64,000 bases of DNA from Nonomuraea deserti (GTDB lineage Bacteria > Actinomycetota > Actinomycetes > Streptosporangiales > Streptosporangiaceae). How positions within the stretch are numbered: the first letter of the stretch is position 1; every line of letters starts with the position of its first letter. The stretch spans positions 50,271-114,270 of the forward strand of contig NZ_SMKO01000012.1 of the NCBI RefSeq assembly GCF_004348685.1, read 5' to 3'. Shown piece by piece: positions 45,961-53,482 of this stretch. The notes beneath the pieces were generated by a model that worked only from the letters and a program-made list of their open reading frames with translations, was not told where the DNA came from and made no database searches. The translations under genes were made by a program, and so were the position numbers.

Positions 45961-46928
45961 CAGCCGTGCGACCCGTGGTCCTGGACGCGATGGGCGGCGA
46001 CCACGGACCGGCGGAGACGGTCGCCGGCGCGGTGGCGGCGTGGCGCGCCCACGGGGTGCCGGTCATCCTGGTCGGCGACGAACCGCGCGTGACCGGTGAA
46101 CTGCGCAGGCACGGCGCCACGGGCGAGATCGCGGTGGCGCACGCCGACGACGCCGTCCCGATGGGCGAGCGCGGGGCGGCCGCCACGGCGCTGGCGACCT
46201 CCAGTCTCGCGGTCGGCTGCGAGCTGGTCGGCCGGGGCCGCGGCGGGGCGCTGGTGTCCGCGGGATCCACCGGTGCGGTGGTGTCCTGCGCGGTGCGCGG
46301 CATCGGCCGGTCCGGCGTGCTGCGGCCCGCGCTGGCCGTGGCGCTGCCGTCGCTGCGGGGTGGCGCGACCGTGCTGGTGGACGCCGGAGCCACAGCCGAT
46401 CCGAGCCCGGCCATGATGGCTCAGTTCGCGCTGCTGGGCGCCGGGTACGCGCGAGCCGTGCTCGGCCGCCCCGACCCGGTCGTGGGATTGCTGTCGATCG
46501 GGTCGGAGCCGGGCAAGGGCAACCGGCTGACCCGCCAGGCCGGGGAGCTGCTCGCCGCCCTGCCGCTGCGCTTCCACGGCAACGTCGAAGGCCACGACGT
46601 GCTGGCCGGCACCGTGGACGTGATCGTCACCGACGGCTTCACCGGCAACGTCGTGCTGAAGAACGTCGAGGGATGCGTACGCGCGGCGCTGGCCATGGTC
46701 GCCCACGCCGGCATCGCCTCCTCGCAGCAGCTCGCAGGAGTGGCCCGCCGCTACGACCCGGAGACCCATGGCGGCGCCGCCCTGCTCGGCCTGCGCGGCA
46801 CCGTCGTCGTCGCGCACGGCTCCTCGCCGGCCGCCACGATCACCCGGGCGTGCGTGGTGGCGTACGCGCTGGCGGGGCGGGAACCGGCGACCGGCATCGC
46901 GGCAACGGCGGCGGAGCGGGTGACGTGA
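45957..46928 (+). CDS. PlsX-like phosphate acyltransferase within the carotenoid operon
   Basis: 323 residues from GTG at 45957, overlapping crtB. PlsX blocks are well kept: VVLDAMGGDHGPAETV at the start, LVSAGSTGAVVSCAV, ATVLVDAGATADPSPAMMAQ and FALLGAGYARAVLGR. Further on come VGLLSIGSEPGKGNRLTRQA, FHGNVEGHDVLAGTVDVIVT and DGFTGNVVLKNVEG. PlsX converts acyl-ACP to acyl-phosphate, normally for phosphatidic acid synthesis. Its position as the fourth coupled gene of a carotenoid operon, with a plsY-like gene nearby, suggests a dedicated acyl supply for pigment or for a linked lipid. That role is inference. Confidence 0.9.
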   Translation: MTAVRPVVLDAMGGDHGPAETVAGAVAAWRAHGVPVILVGDEPRVTGELRRHGATGEIAVAHADDAVPMGERGAAATALATSSLAVGCELVGRGRGGALVSAGSTGAVVSCAVRGIGRSGVLRPALAVALPSLRGGATVLVDAGATADPSPAMMAQFALLGAGYARAVLGRPDPVVGLLSIGSEPGKGNRLTRQAGELLAALPLRFHGNVEGHDVLAGTVDVIVTDGFTGNVVLKNVEGCVRAALAMVAHAGIASSQQLAGVARRYDPETHGGAALLGLRGTVVVAHGSSPAATITRACVVAYALAGREPATGIAATAAERVT

Positions 46929-46933
46929 CCCGC

Positions 46934-47638
46934 TCAGCGCAGCGGGTCGGCGCCATCCCAGGTTCCCTCGCTGGCGTAGGGGGTGAAGCGGGCGAACAGC
47001 TCCTCGGCGTACCAGTTGTGCGCCCGTACGCGCTGGATGACCCGCCGATGTGCCCCGTCCCGGTAGGCGAAGGCGCGCACCGCCTCCTGGTCCCGCCACA
47101 ACGAGAAGGTAGCCTGCCGGGCCAGCGGCCACTCCCCCATGCCGATCGAGCCCAGGCAGCCGTCCTGCCGCCGCAGCAGGTCGTCGACCGGCGGCACCGA
47201 CCGGTAGAAGGCGACCAGGCGGCCGGGCCGGATGGACGCCCGGGTGAGCACCGCCACCGGCCCTCTCCCGCCGCCGGGGCGGGCGGCCATGCCGTCGAAC
47301 GGGTCGCGGCCGGCCCAGGCGCCGCGCGAGGCCAACGGGGCCAGCCGCACGTGCCAGCTCTCGTACGCCTCCGCGCGCCAGCGGGCGGCGATCGGCGAGG
47401 CGCGCAGGAACTCCTCCAGGTCGTCCTCGCCGCGCCAGACCGCGAACAGCGCCCACCGACGCAGATCGGCTCCCAGCGACATGGAGCGGCCCCGGCCGGT
47501 GCCGAGCAGCCGCCAGAACAGCAGCCCGCCGGCGCCCCGCAGCAGCGGCCGGTCGAAGGCCACGTGCTTCATGGCGCCCGCGCTGTCATACCGGACGAGG
47601 TGGAACGAGGCGATGGTCGAGGTGCTCGTGGCGGTCAC
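46934..47638 (-). CDS. Spheroidene monooxygenase-like protein (CrtA family)
   Basis: 234 residues from GTG at 47638, needed to include the conserved start IASFHLVRYD. Further family blocks are LFWRLLGTGRGRSMSLGADL, RRWALFAVWRGEDDLEEFLR, ESWHVRLAPLASRGAWAGRD, VAVLTRASIRPGRLVAFYRS and SLWRDQEAVRAFAYRDGAHR. CrtA enzymes introduce keto groups at C-2 of acyclic carotenoids. The gene points against the flanking plsX and overlaps the divergent plsY-like start by 26 bp. Confidence 0.85.
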   Translation of the reverse strand: MTATSTSTIASFHLVRYDSAGAMKHVAFDRPLLRGAGGLLFWRLLGTGRGRSMSLGADLRRWALFAVWRGEDDLEEFLRASPIAARWRAEAYESWHVRLAPLASRGAWAGRDPFDGMAARPGGGRGPVAVLTRASIRPGRLVAFYRSVPPVDDLLRRQDGCLGSIGMGEWPLARQATFSLWRDQEAVRAFAYRDGAHRRVIQRVRAHNWYAEELFARFTPYASEGTWDGADPLR

Positions 47639-48209
47639 CGCCGGCTACCTGCTCGGCTCGGTGCCGGTCGCGGTCATGGTGGCGGGCGGGCACGGTGTCG
47701 ATCCGCGCGACGCCGGCGACCGCAACCCGGGGTACTGGAACGTCAAGGAGCAGCTCGGCCGGCGGGCGGCCGTGCCGGTGTTCGCCGGCGACACCCTGAA
47801 GGGCACGCTGGCGGCCCTGGCGGGGCTGCTGGTCAGCGGCGGCCACACCACCGCGCTCGGCGTGGTGACGGGAGCGAGCGTGGCGCCGGTGTACCTGGCG
47901 GTGGCGGCGGCCATGGCCGGGCACGCGTGGCCGGTCTTCGCCGCCTTCCGGGGCGGCCGCTCCGTCCTCACCTTCGCCGGCGGCGTCGCGGTCATCTGCC
48001 CGCCGGCGTTCGTGCTGGCGGTGGCCGCGCTGCTCGTGACGGCGCTGGCGCTGCGCTCGTTCGCCGCGGGGGCGCGCCTGGCGGTGTTCGGCGTGCCGGT
48101 GCTGCAACTGCTGTTCGCGCCCGCGGAGGTGGTGGCGGCCACCGGCGGGCTGATGTGCCTCATCGGGCTGCGCTTCGGCCAGGCCGCGCTGGCCGCCCGC
48201 CGCCGCTGA
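47613..48209 (+). CDS. PlsY-like acyltransferase, divergent subtype
   Basis: 198 residues from ATG at 47613 (CGAGG upstream). The PlsY membrane layout is kept: AGYLLGSVPVAVMVAGGHGVD, motif 1 region AGDRNPGYWNVKEQLGRRAA, VFAGDTLKGTLAAL, and motif 2 region AGHAWPVFAAFRGGRSVLTF. Against the housekeeping enzyme, GSGNIGATN becomes GDRNPGYWN, KGGKG becomes RGGRS, and the C-terminal motif 3 (H/REN) is missing. Those motifs bind acyl-phosphate and glycerol 3-phosphate, so the acceptor may differ. It lies between crtA-like and glycosyltransferase genes and probably uses acyl-phosphate from the PlsX-like enzyme. Confidence 0.82.
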   Translation: MVEVLVAVTAGYLLGSVPVAVMVAGGHGVDPRDAGDRNPGYWNVKEQLGRRAAVPVFAGDTLKGTLAALAGLLVSGGHTTALGVVTGASVAPVYLAVAAAMAGHAWPVFAAFRGGRSVLTFAGGVAVICPPAFVLAVAALLVTALALRSFAAGARLAVFGVPVLQLLFAPAEVVAATGGLMCLIGLRFGQAALAARRR

Positions 48210-49323
48210 CCTCCGGGTACGTCCGGCCCTGCCGCGCTGGCCGCCCGCCGCCGCTGGCCTCCGGGTACGTCCGGCCACGCCACGCCCGGACGGGCCGCAG
48301 CGTGGCCTGGGTCAGCCGGAACGCGGACGCCGGATCGAGCAGCGGCGACAGCAGCACGCCCGCGCCCGGTTCGCGGTAGCTGCCCCGCAACGCCTTCGCC
48401 AGCAGCAGCCGCATCCCCAGCAGCGCCACGTCCAGCGCGGCCGGACGGCCGGCGGCCAGCCGGAGCACGGGCAGCGCCCCGGTCAGCCAGACGACGGCCA
48501 GGTCGGCCGCCTGCCGGACGGGCTCGGTCACGTCCCGCAGCGGCAGCGAACGGCCCCACTCCCGCCACAGCTCGCGGACCGAGTCGTGCATGTCCACCTC
48601 CAGCAGGCCGCCCGCGTCCAGGAAGCCCACCTGCCAGCCTCGCCCGGCCAGGCAGCGGGCCAGCGCCACATCGTCGGTCATCCGATCACGTACCCGCGCG
48701 AACCCATCGACTTCGGTCATCCGGGCCCGCCGGAAGGCCATGCACTGGCCGTTGGCGACGACGCGGTGCGGCGGCGGCGGGCTCGGCGGGCCGATGGGCC
48801 CGAACCGGTAGACCAGCGTGGCCAGCATGGAAGCGTGCAGCGCCTGTTCCAGTACGCCGTCGCAGACGAACCGGGGACCGGCGCTCACCAGGTCGTACCG
48901 CTCCAAGGCGGCTGCCAACGCGCCGAACAGGCCGGGCGCGGGCCGGGCGTCGGCGTCGAGTGTCACCACGACCTCGCCGCCGGCGGCGGCCATCCCCTGG
49001 CGCAGCGCCCACTGCTTGCCCACCCACCCCGCGGGCAGCGGTCCGGCGGTGACGACCTTGGCTCCCAGTGACGCGGCCACCTGGGCCGTGCCGTCGCGGG
49101 AGCCGTCGTCGACGACGATCACCTCGGTCACGGCGGGGGCCTCCTGCACGGCGCGCAGGCATGGCCCGATCCTGGCCGCCTCGTCGCGGGCGGGGATCAC
49201 CACGGAGATCGTCATGCCCGCGTCCAGGCGGGGCCGGAGCTGCGGCAGCCGCCGCCGGCCGCGCGCCAGCCTGGCGACGACGACCGCCGCCGCCACGCCC
49301 TGCGCCGCGGTGAGCGGCCTCAC
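48160..49323 (-). CDS. Family 2 glycosyltransferase of the carotenoid cluster (CrtQ-like)
   Basis: 387 residues from GTG at 49323 (GGGAG upstream; GTG at 49326 possible). GT2 features: ISVVIPARDEAARIGPCLRA, VIVVDDGSRDGTAQVAASLG, WALRQGMAAAGGEVVVTLDADARPAP (DxD) and DGFARVRDRMTDDVALARCL. An N-terminal hydrophobic stretch and C-terminal helices suggest membrane association. The order cruF-crtI2-GT2 implies transfer of a sugar to a hydroxylated carotenoid end. The C-terminus overlaps the plsY-like gene tail-to-tail and includes two copies of GRTYPEASGGGRPAR from the 48-bp repeat. Confidence 0.85.
   Translation of the reverse strand: MRPLTAAQGVAAAVVVARLARGRRRLPQLRPRLDAGMTISVVIPARDEAARIGPCLRAVQEAPAVTEVIVVDDGSRDGTAQVAASLGAKVVTAGPLPAGWVGKQWALRQGMAAAGGEVVVTLDADARPAPGLFGALAAALERYDLVSAGPRFVCDGVLEQALHASMLATLVYRFGPIGPPSPPPPHRVVANGQCMAFRRARMTEVDGFARVRDRMTDDVALARCLAGRGWQVGFLDAGGLLEVDMHDSVRELWREWGRSLPLRDVTEPVRQAADLAVVWLTGALPVLRLAAGRPAALDVALLGMRLLLAKALRGSYREPGAGVLLSPLLDPASAFRLTQATLRPVRAWRGRTYPEASGGGRPARQGRTYPEVSGGGRPARPGRSAAR
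48183..48278. repeat. 48-bp tandem duplication at the plsY/glycosyltransferase junction
   Basis: Units 48183-48230 and 48231-48278 differ at three positions by my count. The plsY stop (TGA) is in the first unit; in the second it reads TGG. On the minus strand both units are in frame in the glycosyltransferase, lengthening it by 16 residues. Confidence 0.85.
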
Positions 49324-49409
49324 CACGCACTCCCTACGGCTACGAGCGGCCTCAGCACGCACTCCCTACGGCTGCGGGCGGCCTCACTACGCACTCCATG
49401 AGGCTGTGA
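49314..49409. repeat. Three 32-bp direct repeats at the start of the glycosyltransferase gene
   Basis: Units 49314-49345, 49346-49377 and 49378-49409 all begin GCGGCCTCA and contain ACGCACTCC. The first covers the glycosyltransferase start codon and ribosome site, and the others fill the gap to the upstream crtI-like gene. Confidence 0.85.
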
Positions 49410-49414
49410 GCGCG

Positions 49415-50854
49415 TCACCGCGTGCCGCCGTGGAAGTCCTGCGCGACCAGCCCGGCCACGATGCGCGCGCCCAGAGCCACCATCGGCAGCCCGCCGCCCG
49501 GGTGCGCCGAGCCGCCCACCAGGTAAAGGCCGCGGCGCGGCCCCCGGTTGCCGGGGCGCAGGAAGGGCGCCAGCCTGCCCCGGTAGGCGCTGCCGTAGAT
49601 GGCGCCGCCCCAGGACCCGTGGCGTTCCCGCAGATCGGCCGGGGTGAGGACGTCGACGAAGCGCAGCCGGCCCGCCAGGTCGTGGCCGCGCTCGGCCAGC
49701 CGCTCCAGCACGAGATCCCGGTACGCCTCCACCCCGATCGGCCATCGGCCGGGATCGCGGGCGGGCACGTTGACCAGCACGGTCCAGTTCTCGGCGCCTG
49801 GCGGGGCCTGGGAGGGGTCGTCCACGGCCGAGCAGCCGACGTAGATCGTCGGGTCGCGCGGCGGGCTCCCGCGGTCGAAGATGTCGGCGAACTCCCGCTC
49901 GTAGCCGGCCGAGAACAGCACCGAATGATGCGGCAGCCCCGGCGTGCGGCCTTCCACCCCGGCCAGCAGCAGCAGCGCGGACGACGAGGGCCCCAGCCGC
50001 GCGATGCGGCGCAGCCGCCGGCGATCCGGCAGCAGGCGCCCGTACAGGGCGGCGGCGTCGGTGTTCGCCACCACGACGTCGGACCGCACGCGCTCTCCGC
50101 TCGCCAGCCGCACCCCGGTGACCCGGGAACCGCCGGCCTCGACGGCGGCGACGGGCTCCGACAGGAACACCTGCACACCCGCCGTTTTCAGCAACAGGGC
50201 CAGGTCGTCGGCCAGCCGGGCGAGGCCGCCACGCGTGTACCAGACACCCTGGCCGTGCTCCAGCGCCGGCACGCACCCCAGCGCGGCGGGCGCGCGGTAC
50301 GGGCTCGACCCGGCGTAGGTGGCGTAGCGGCCGGTGTACTGACGCAGGCGGGCGTCGCGGAAGTAGCGGCGGGCCAGCCCGTCCAGCGTACGCGCGGGCG
50401 CCACGGCCAGCAGGTCGGACAGCCGGGCCCCGCCGGGCGGGCGGATCAGCGGCCCGGCGAACACCGTCCGGTTCGCCGCCCGCAGGCAGCCCCGCGCCCA
50501 GCCGTGGAAGGCGCGCCAGTTCCGCCCCTCCCCCGGGGCCAGCCGCTCCACCTCGGCTGCCATCCGCTCCGGGTCTCGCGGCGCGTCCAGCACCGTGCCG
50601 TCGGCGAACCGGTAGCGGCACAGCAGCTCCGGCTCGACGAGTTCGCGCTCCAGCCCCAGCTCACGGAACAGTTCCGGCATGGTGAGCAGGGAAGGTCCCA
50701 GGGAGAAGGCGAACCCGTCCCGGCGATGCTCGGCCAGCTTGCCGCCCAGCCGCGCGGACTGCTCGTACAGCCGGGTCTCGTGTCCCTGCCTGGCCAGCAG
50801 CAGCGCGCACACCATGCCGCCCACGCCGCCGCCGATCACCGTCACCTCTGCCAT
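49415..50854 (-). CDS. Second carotenoid desaturase-like FAD oxidoreductase (CrtD/CrtI type)
   Basis: 479 residues from ATG at 50854, starting 13 bp before the end of the cruF-like gene. FAD motif VTVIGGGVGGMVCALLLARQ (~4-23), LGPSLLTMPELFRELGLE, YRAPAALGCVPALEHGQGVW, TRGGLARLADDLALLL, and the C-terminal LYLVGGSAHPGGGLPMVALG. The conserved PGGG/PM end and the overall length are those of the phytoene desaturase superfamily. Paired with a CruF-like hydratase, a CrtD-type 3,4-desaturase of the hydroxylated end is the most likely role. Confidence 0.88.
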   Translation of the reverse strand: MAEVTVIGGGVGGMVCALLLARQGHETRLYEQSARLGGKLAEHRRDGFAFSLGPSLLTMPELFRELGLERELVEPELLCRYRFADGTVLDAPRDPERMAAEVERLAPGEGRNWRAFHGWARGCLRAANRTVFAGPLIRPPGGARLSDLLAVAPARTLDGLARRYFRDARLRQYTGRYATYAGSSPYRAPAALGCVPALEHGQGVWYTRGGLARLADDLALLLKTAGVQVFLSEPVAAVEAGGSRVTGVRLASGERVRSDVVVANTDAAALYGRLLPDRRRLRRIARLGPSSSALLLLAGVEGRTPGLPHHSVLFSAGYEREFADIFDRGSPPRDPTIYVGCSAVDDPSQAPPGAENWTVLVNVPARDPGRWPIGVEAYRDLVLERLAERGHDLAGRLRFVDVLTPADLRERHGSWGGAIYGSAYRGRLAPFLRPGNRGPRRGLYLVGGSAHPGGGLPMVALGARIVAGLVAQDFHGGTR

Positions 50855-51588
50855 GACCGCCTCCAGGCCAGCGCGGCGAACGCGCCCATCGTGATCCCTC
50901 CGGCGGCCGCCACCAGCGGGTCGGGCGGCTCGAACACCGCCGCGAAGGCGACCGTCTCCATCACCGCCATGACCGTGTACAGCACGAGCAGCCCTCGCCC
51001 CGGCTCGACGTCGCCGCACACGCGTCCGACGACCAGCATGACCAGTGCCGACACCAGCAGCCAGCCCGCGAAGTTGCTGAGCGGGATGCCCCGGTAGGAG
51101 CCGTCCTCCGCCCACGTCCACAATCCGAGCCGGACCATCTGCGGGTCGAGGAACAGGTCCCACGCCGTCAGCGCGCCCGCGCCCGCGAGGGCCCGCGCCC
51201 ACCTCCCGGCGGGCGCGACGGCGGCCGCCACCGCGTACGCCGCCAGCCCCATGCCGCCCCAGGCCAGCGCCACCACCACGGGGACGCCGCCCACCTGCGG
51301 CCACAGCACGTCGCTGTACCGGTAGGCGCCGAACGGGAATCCGGTCAGCACCCCGCTCACCTCGGCCGCGTAACCGGTGAGCACCGCCGCGCCGAACACG
51401 GCCACCGCCCTGGCCGTCCCCCACGCGTCCGCCGCGAAGGCCACGGCACACGCCGCCAGCAGCACCACGATCAGCCCGGTGTACCGCTCCGGCCGCGCGT
51501 CCAGCCCGGACACCACCTGCACGATCATCATGGCCGCCAGCGACAGCACGCCCAGCGCGCGTGCCGGCCTGAGGGCCGCACCCGTCAC
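50842..51588 (-). CDS. CruF-like carotenoid 1,2-hydratase (DUF422 membrane protein)
   Basis: 248 residues from GTG at 51588 (AGGCGAAC upstream; longer starts exist). About seven hydrophobic segments. CruF family blocks: SGVLTGFPFGAYRYSDVLWPQVGG followed by VPVVVALAW, TAWDLFLDPQMVRLGLWTWA, YRGIPLSNFAGWLLVSALV. CruF adds water to the terminal double bond of an acyclic carotenoid to give a 1-hydroxy group that can be glycosylated. It is first in the minus-strand cruF-crtI2-GT2 set. Confidence 0.87.
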   Translation of the reverse strand: MTGAALRPARALGVLSLAAMMIVQVVSGLDARPERYTGLIVVLLAACAVAFAADAWGTARAVAVFGAAVLTGYAAEVSGVLTGFPFGAYRYSDVLWPQVGGVPVVVALAWGGMGLAAYAVAAAVAPAGRWARALAGAGALTAWDLFLDPQMVRLGLWTWAEDGSYRGIPLSNFAGWLLVSALVMLVVGRVCGDVEPGRGLLVLYTVMAVMETVAFAAVFEPPDPLVAAAGGITMGAFAALAWRRSWQR

Positions 51589-51774
51589 TCGTTCGCCTGG
51601 CGTCTGTTCCACACACTGTCTTCCGGAGCGGCCGCATTCACGATGCACGTGCCCGGGCGCGTACCAAGCGAGCCTCACGGCCGTCCGAGCATCAGGACAA
51701 GATTCGCTCTCCCTCCGCCGTGCTCGCCCGCAAGCCGGAGGGGCCGGTCGGCCGTGGAGAGCCGATCCCGGGGG

Positions 51775-53343
51775 TCAGCCGCGGCCGGGGGTCCCGGCCG
51801 TGGTGGGCGCCGGCTTGCCCGGGCACGTGGTGGTGCGCTTGCCGGTCTCGAAGTAGTCGACCATCTTCTCGGCACAGCCGGGCACCTGGGGGGCTGAGCC
51901 GTGGACGTCGTCTTCGATGGTCGCCAGGGTTCCCCCGATGGCCGCGCGCATGTCGCGCGCCCACTCGTACGGTGTCACGGTCTCGTAGCGGTGGCCCGAC
52001 AAGATCAGCGAGCCGCCGGTGGGCCGCACCTTCGGCGTCTTCGCCGGCAACGGCCACCCCGCGCAGTTGTGCACGAAGTTGCTCGTCCGGCCGGTCACCG
52101 GATAGTGCTTGAGACGCTGCTGGTAGGCCTGCCAGTTCGGCTTGAACGTGCTCGCGGTCGGATCCTCGTTGCAGTGGAAGGCGCGGGCGGCCGTCCTGTC
52201 GTTGTCGCCGCCCCCGCCCTCGCCCTCGCCCGGCTTGCCGAACGCCTCCTTGACCGCCGGTGGCGCGGCCGGGCCCTTGGCGTCGGCGAGTTCCTTGAGC
52301 ACCTGGGCCATCCTGGGCCACTGGCCGCTGGGCCGGCCGGCGGCCCGGGAGATCAGCCCGCCGTCCACGGTGAGGTCGATGTCGGTGAAGGTCAGCGGTT
52401 CGGCGTCGTACCGCTTGACCATGTCCTCCACCGCGGACACCACCTGCCGTTCCGACGTGCCGAGCCCGTAGGTGTCGTCGCGCTCGGCCATCCATGCGGC
52501 CATGCGCCGGAAGTTGCGGTCGACGGCGTCGGTGTGGGTCTTCGTCCAGAAGCCCTTCCAGATGTCGGGTGGGGTCACGCTGTCCAGCCACATCCGGTCG
52601 ACCCTGGTGGGGTACATGGTCCGCAGGACGGCGCCGAGCCACGTGCCCCAGGAGACGCCGAAGTAGCTGATCTTCCGCTCGTGCAGGGCGGCGCGGATCC
52701 GGTCGATGTCACGGGCCACGTTCGGGGTGGTGAGCTGCCTGAGGAACGCGGGGTCCCGCTGGACGCACTGCTTGCTCCAGGCGACCATGTCGGCGTAGGC
52801 CTTTTCTGCGTGCTCCTCGGTGATCGGCCCCGGCGCGGGCGTGCCGCGCGGGATGTCGGGGCAGGTGACCTTGGTGCTGCGGCCGATGCCGCGCGGGTCG
52901 ATCCCGATCAGGTCGTAGCGCTCGGTGAGTTCCTTGGCGCCCCTCATCGCGAGATTGATGGACATCAGGTAGCCGGAGCCGCCCGGACCTCCCGGGTTGA
53001 GCGCGATGCTGCCCAGGCGGTTCTTCTGGTCGGAGGCCTTCAACCTGGTCAGGGCCACGGTGATCTGCTTCCCGTCCGGGTCGCCGTAGTCCTGGGGGAC
53101 GCGGATCGTGCCGCAGTCCGTACGGGCGAGCAGCCGCCTGAACTCGGCGAACTGGTCCTCCTTGAGGCCCTGCTTGCGGAGGTCCTCGTCGGAGAATTCC
53201 TGACATTTCTGCCAGGTGATGGATGAGGGCCTCGGTGCGGAGCCGGCGGCGGCAGCGGCCGGCATGCCGACCGTGAGGGAGCTCATCAGCAGGGATCCTG
53301 AGAGTAGTCCGCTGCCCGCGCGGGCCGCTGTCGCACGCTTCAC
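51775..53343 (-). CDS. Secreted alpha/beta hydrolase, tripeptidyl aminopeptidase type (TAP-like)
   Basis: 522 residues from GTG at 53343 with AAAGGACC upstream. Signal peptide to about residue 33 (GMPAAAAAGS). Hydrolase blocks: LNPGGPGGSGYLMS (~115-128), DPRGIGRSTKVTCPD, nucleophile elbow ISYFGVSWGTWLGAVLR (~223-239), and the C-terminal TAP domain SLILSGHRYETVTPYEWARD with catalytic histidine in IEDDVHGSA. A glycine-rich insert (GKPGEGEGGGGDN) lies near residue 385. Family members release N-terminal tripeptides outside the cell. The gene stands alone next to the PucR-type regulator. Confidence 0.9.
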   Translation of the reverse strand: MKRATAARAGSGLLSGSLLMSSLTVGMPAAAAAGSAPRPSSITWQKCQEFSDEDLRKQGLKEDQFAEFRRLLARTDCGTIRVPQDYGDPDGKQITVALTRLKASDQKNRLGSIALNPGGPGGSGYLMSINLAMRGAKELTERYDLIGIDPRGIGRSTKVTCPDIPRGTPAPGPITEEHAEKAYADMVAWSKQCVQRDPAFLRQLTTPNVARDIDRIRAALHERKISYFGVSWGTWLGAVLRTMYPTRVDRMWLDSVTPPDIWKGFWTKTHTDAVDRNFRRMAAWMAERDDTYGLGTSERQVVSAVEDMVKRYDAEPLTFTDIDLTVDGGLISRAAGRPSGQWPRMAQVLKELADAKGPAAPPAVKEAFGKPGEGEGGGGDNDRTAARAFHCNEDPTASTFKPNWQAYQQRLKHYPVTGRTSNFVHNCAGWPLPAKTPKVRPTGGSLILSGHRYETVTPYEWARDMRAAIGGTLATIEDDVHGSAPQVPGCAEKMVDYFETGKRTTTCPGKPAPTTAGTPGRG

Positions 53344-53482
53344 TGAACGAGGTCCTTTCGGCGGAGGGTGACCCGGCGGGGCCAGGAGGGCCGCGCGTGA
53401 TGCCGGGTTTTCGGCGGTTACGCTCCTTTATGCACTGCCGGCTGTTTCCTTGCCGTTTCCGCCCGCCGCCGCGACCGGCGCG

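Noticed and set aside
49314..49409. Possible CRISPR-like array of 32-bp repeats
   Set aside because: The units are directly adjacent with no spacers, only three copies, and cover a gene start. They are a simple tandem repeat.
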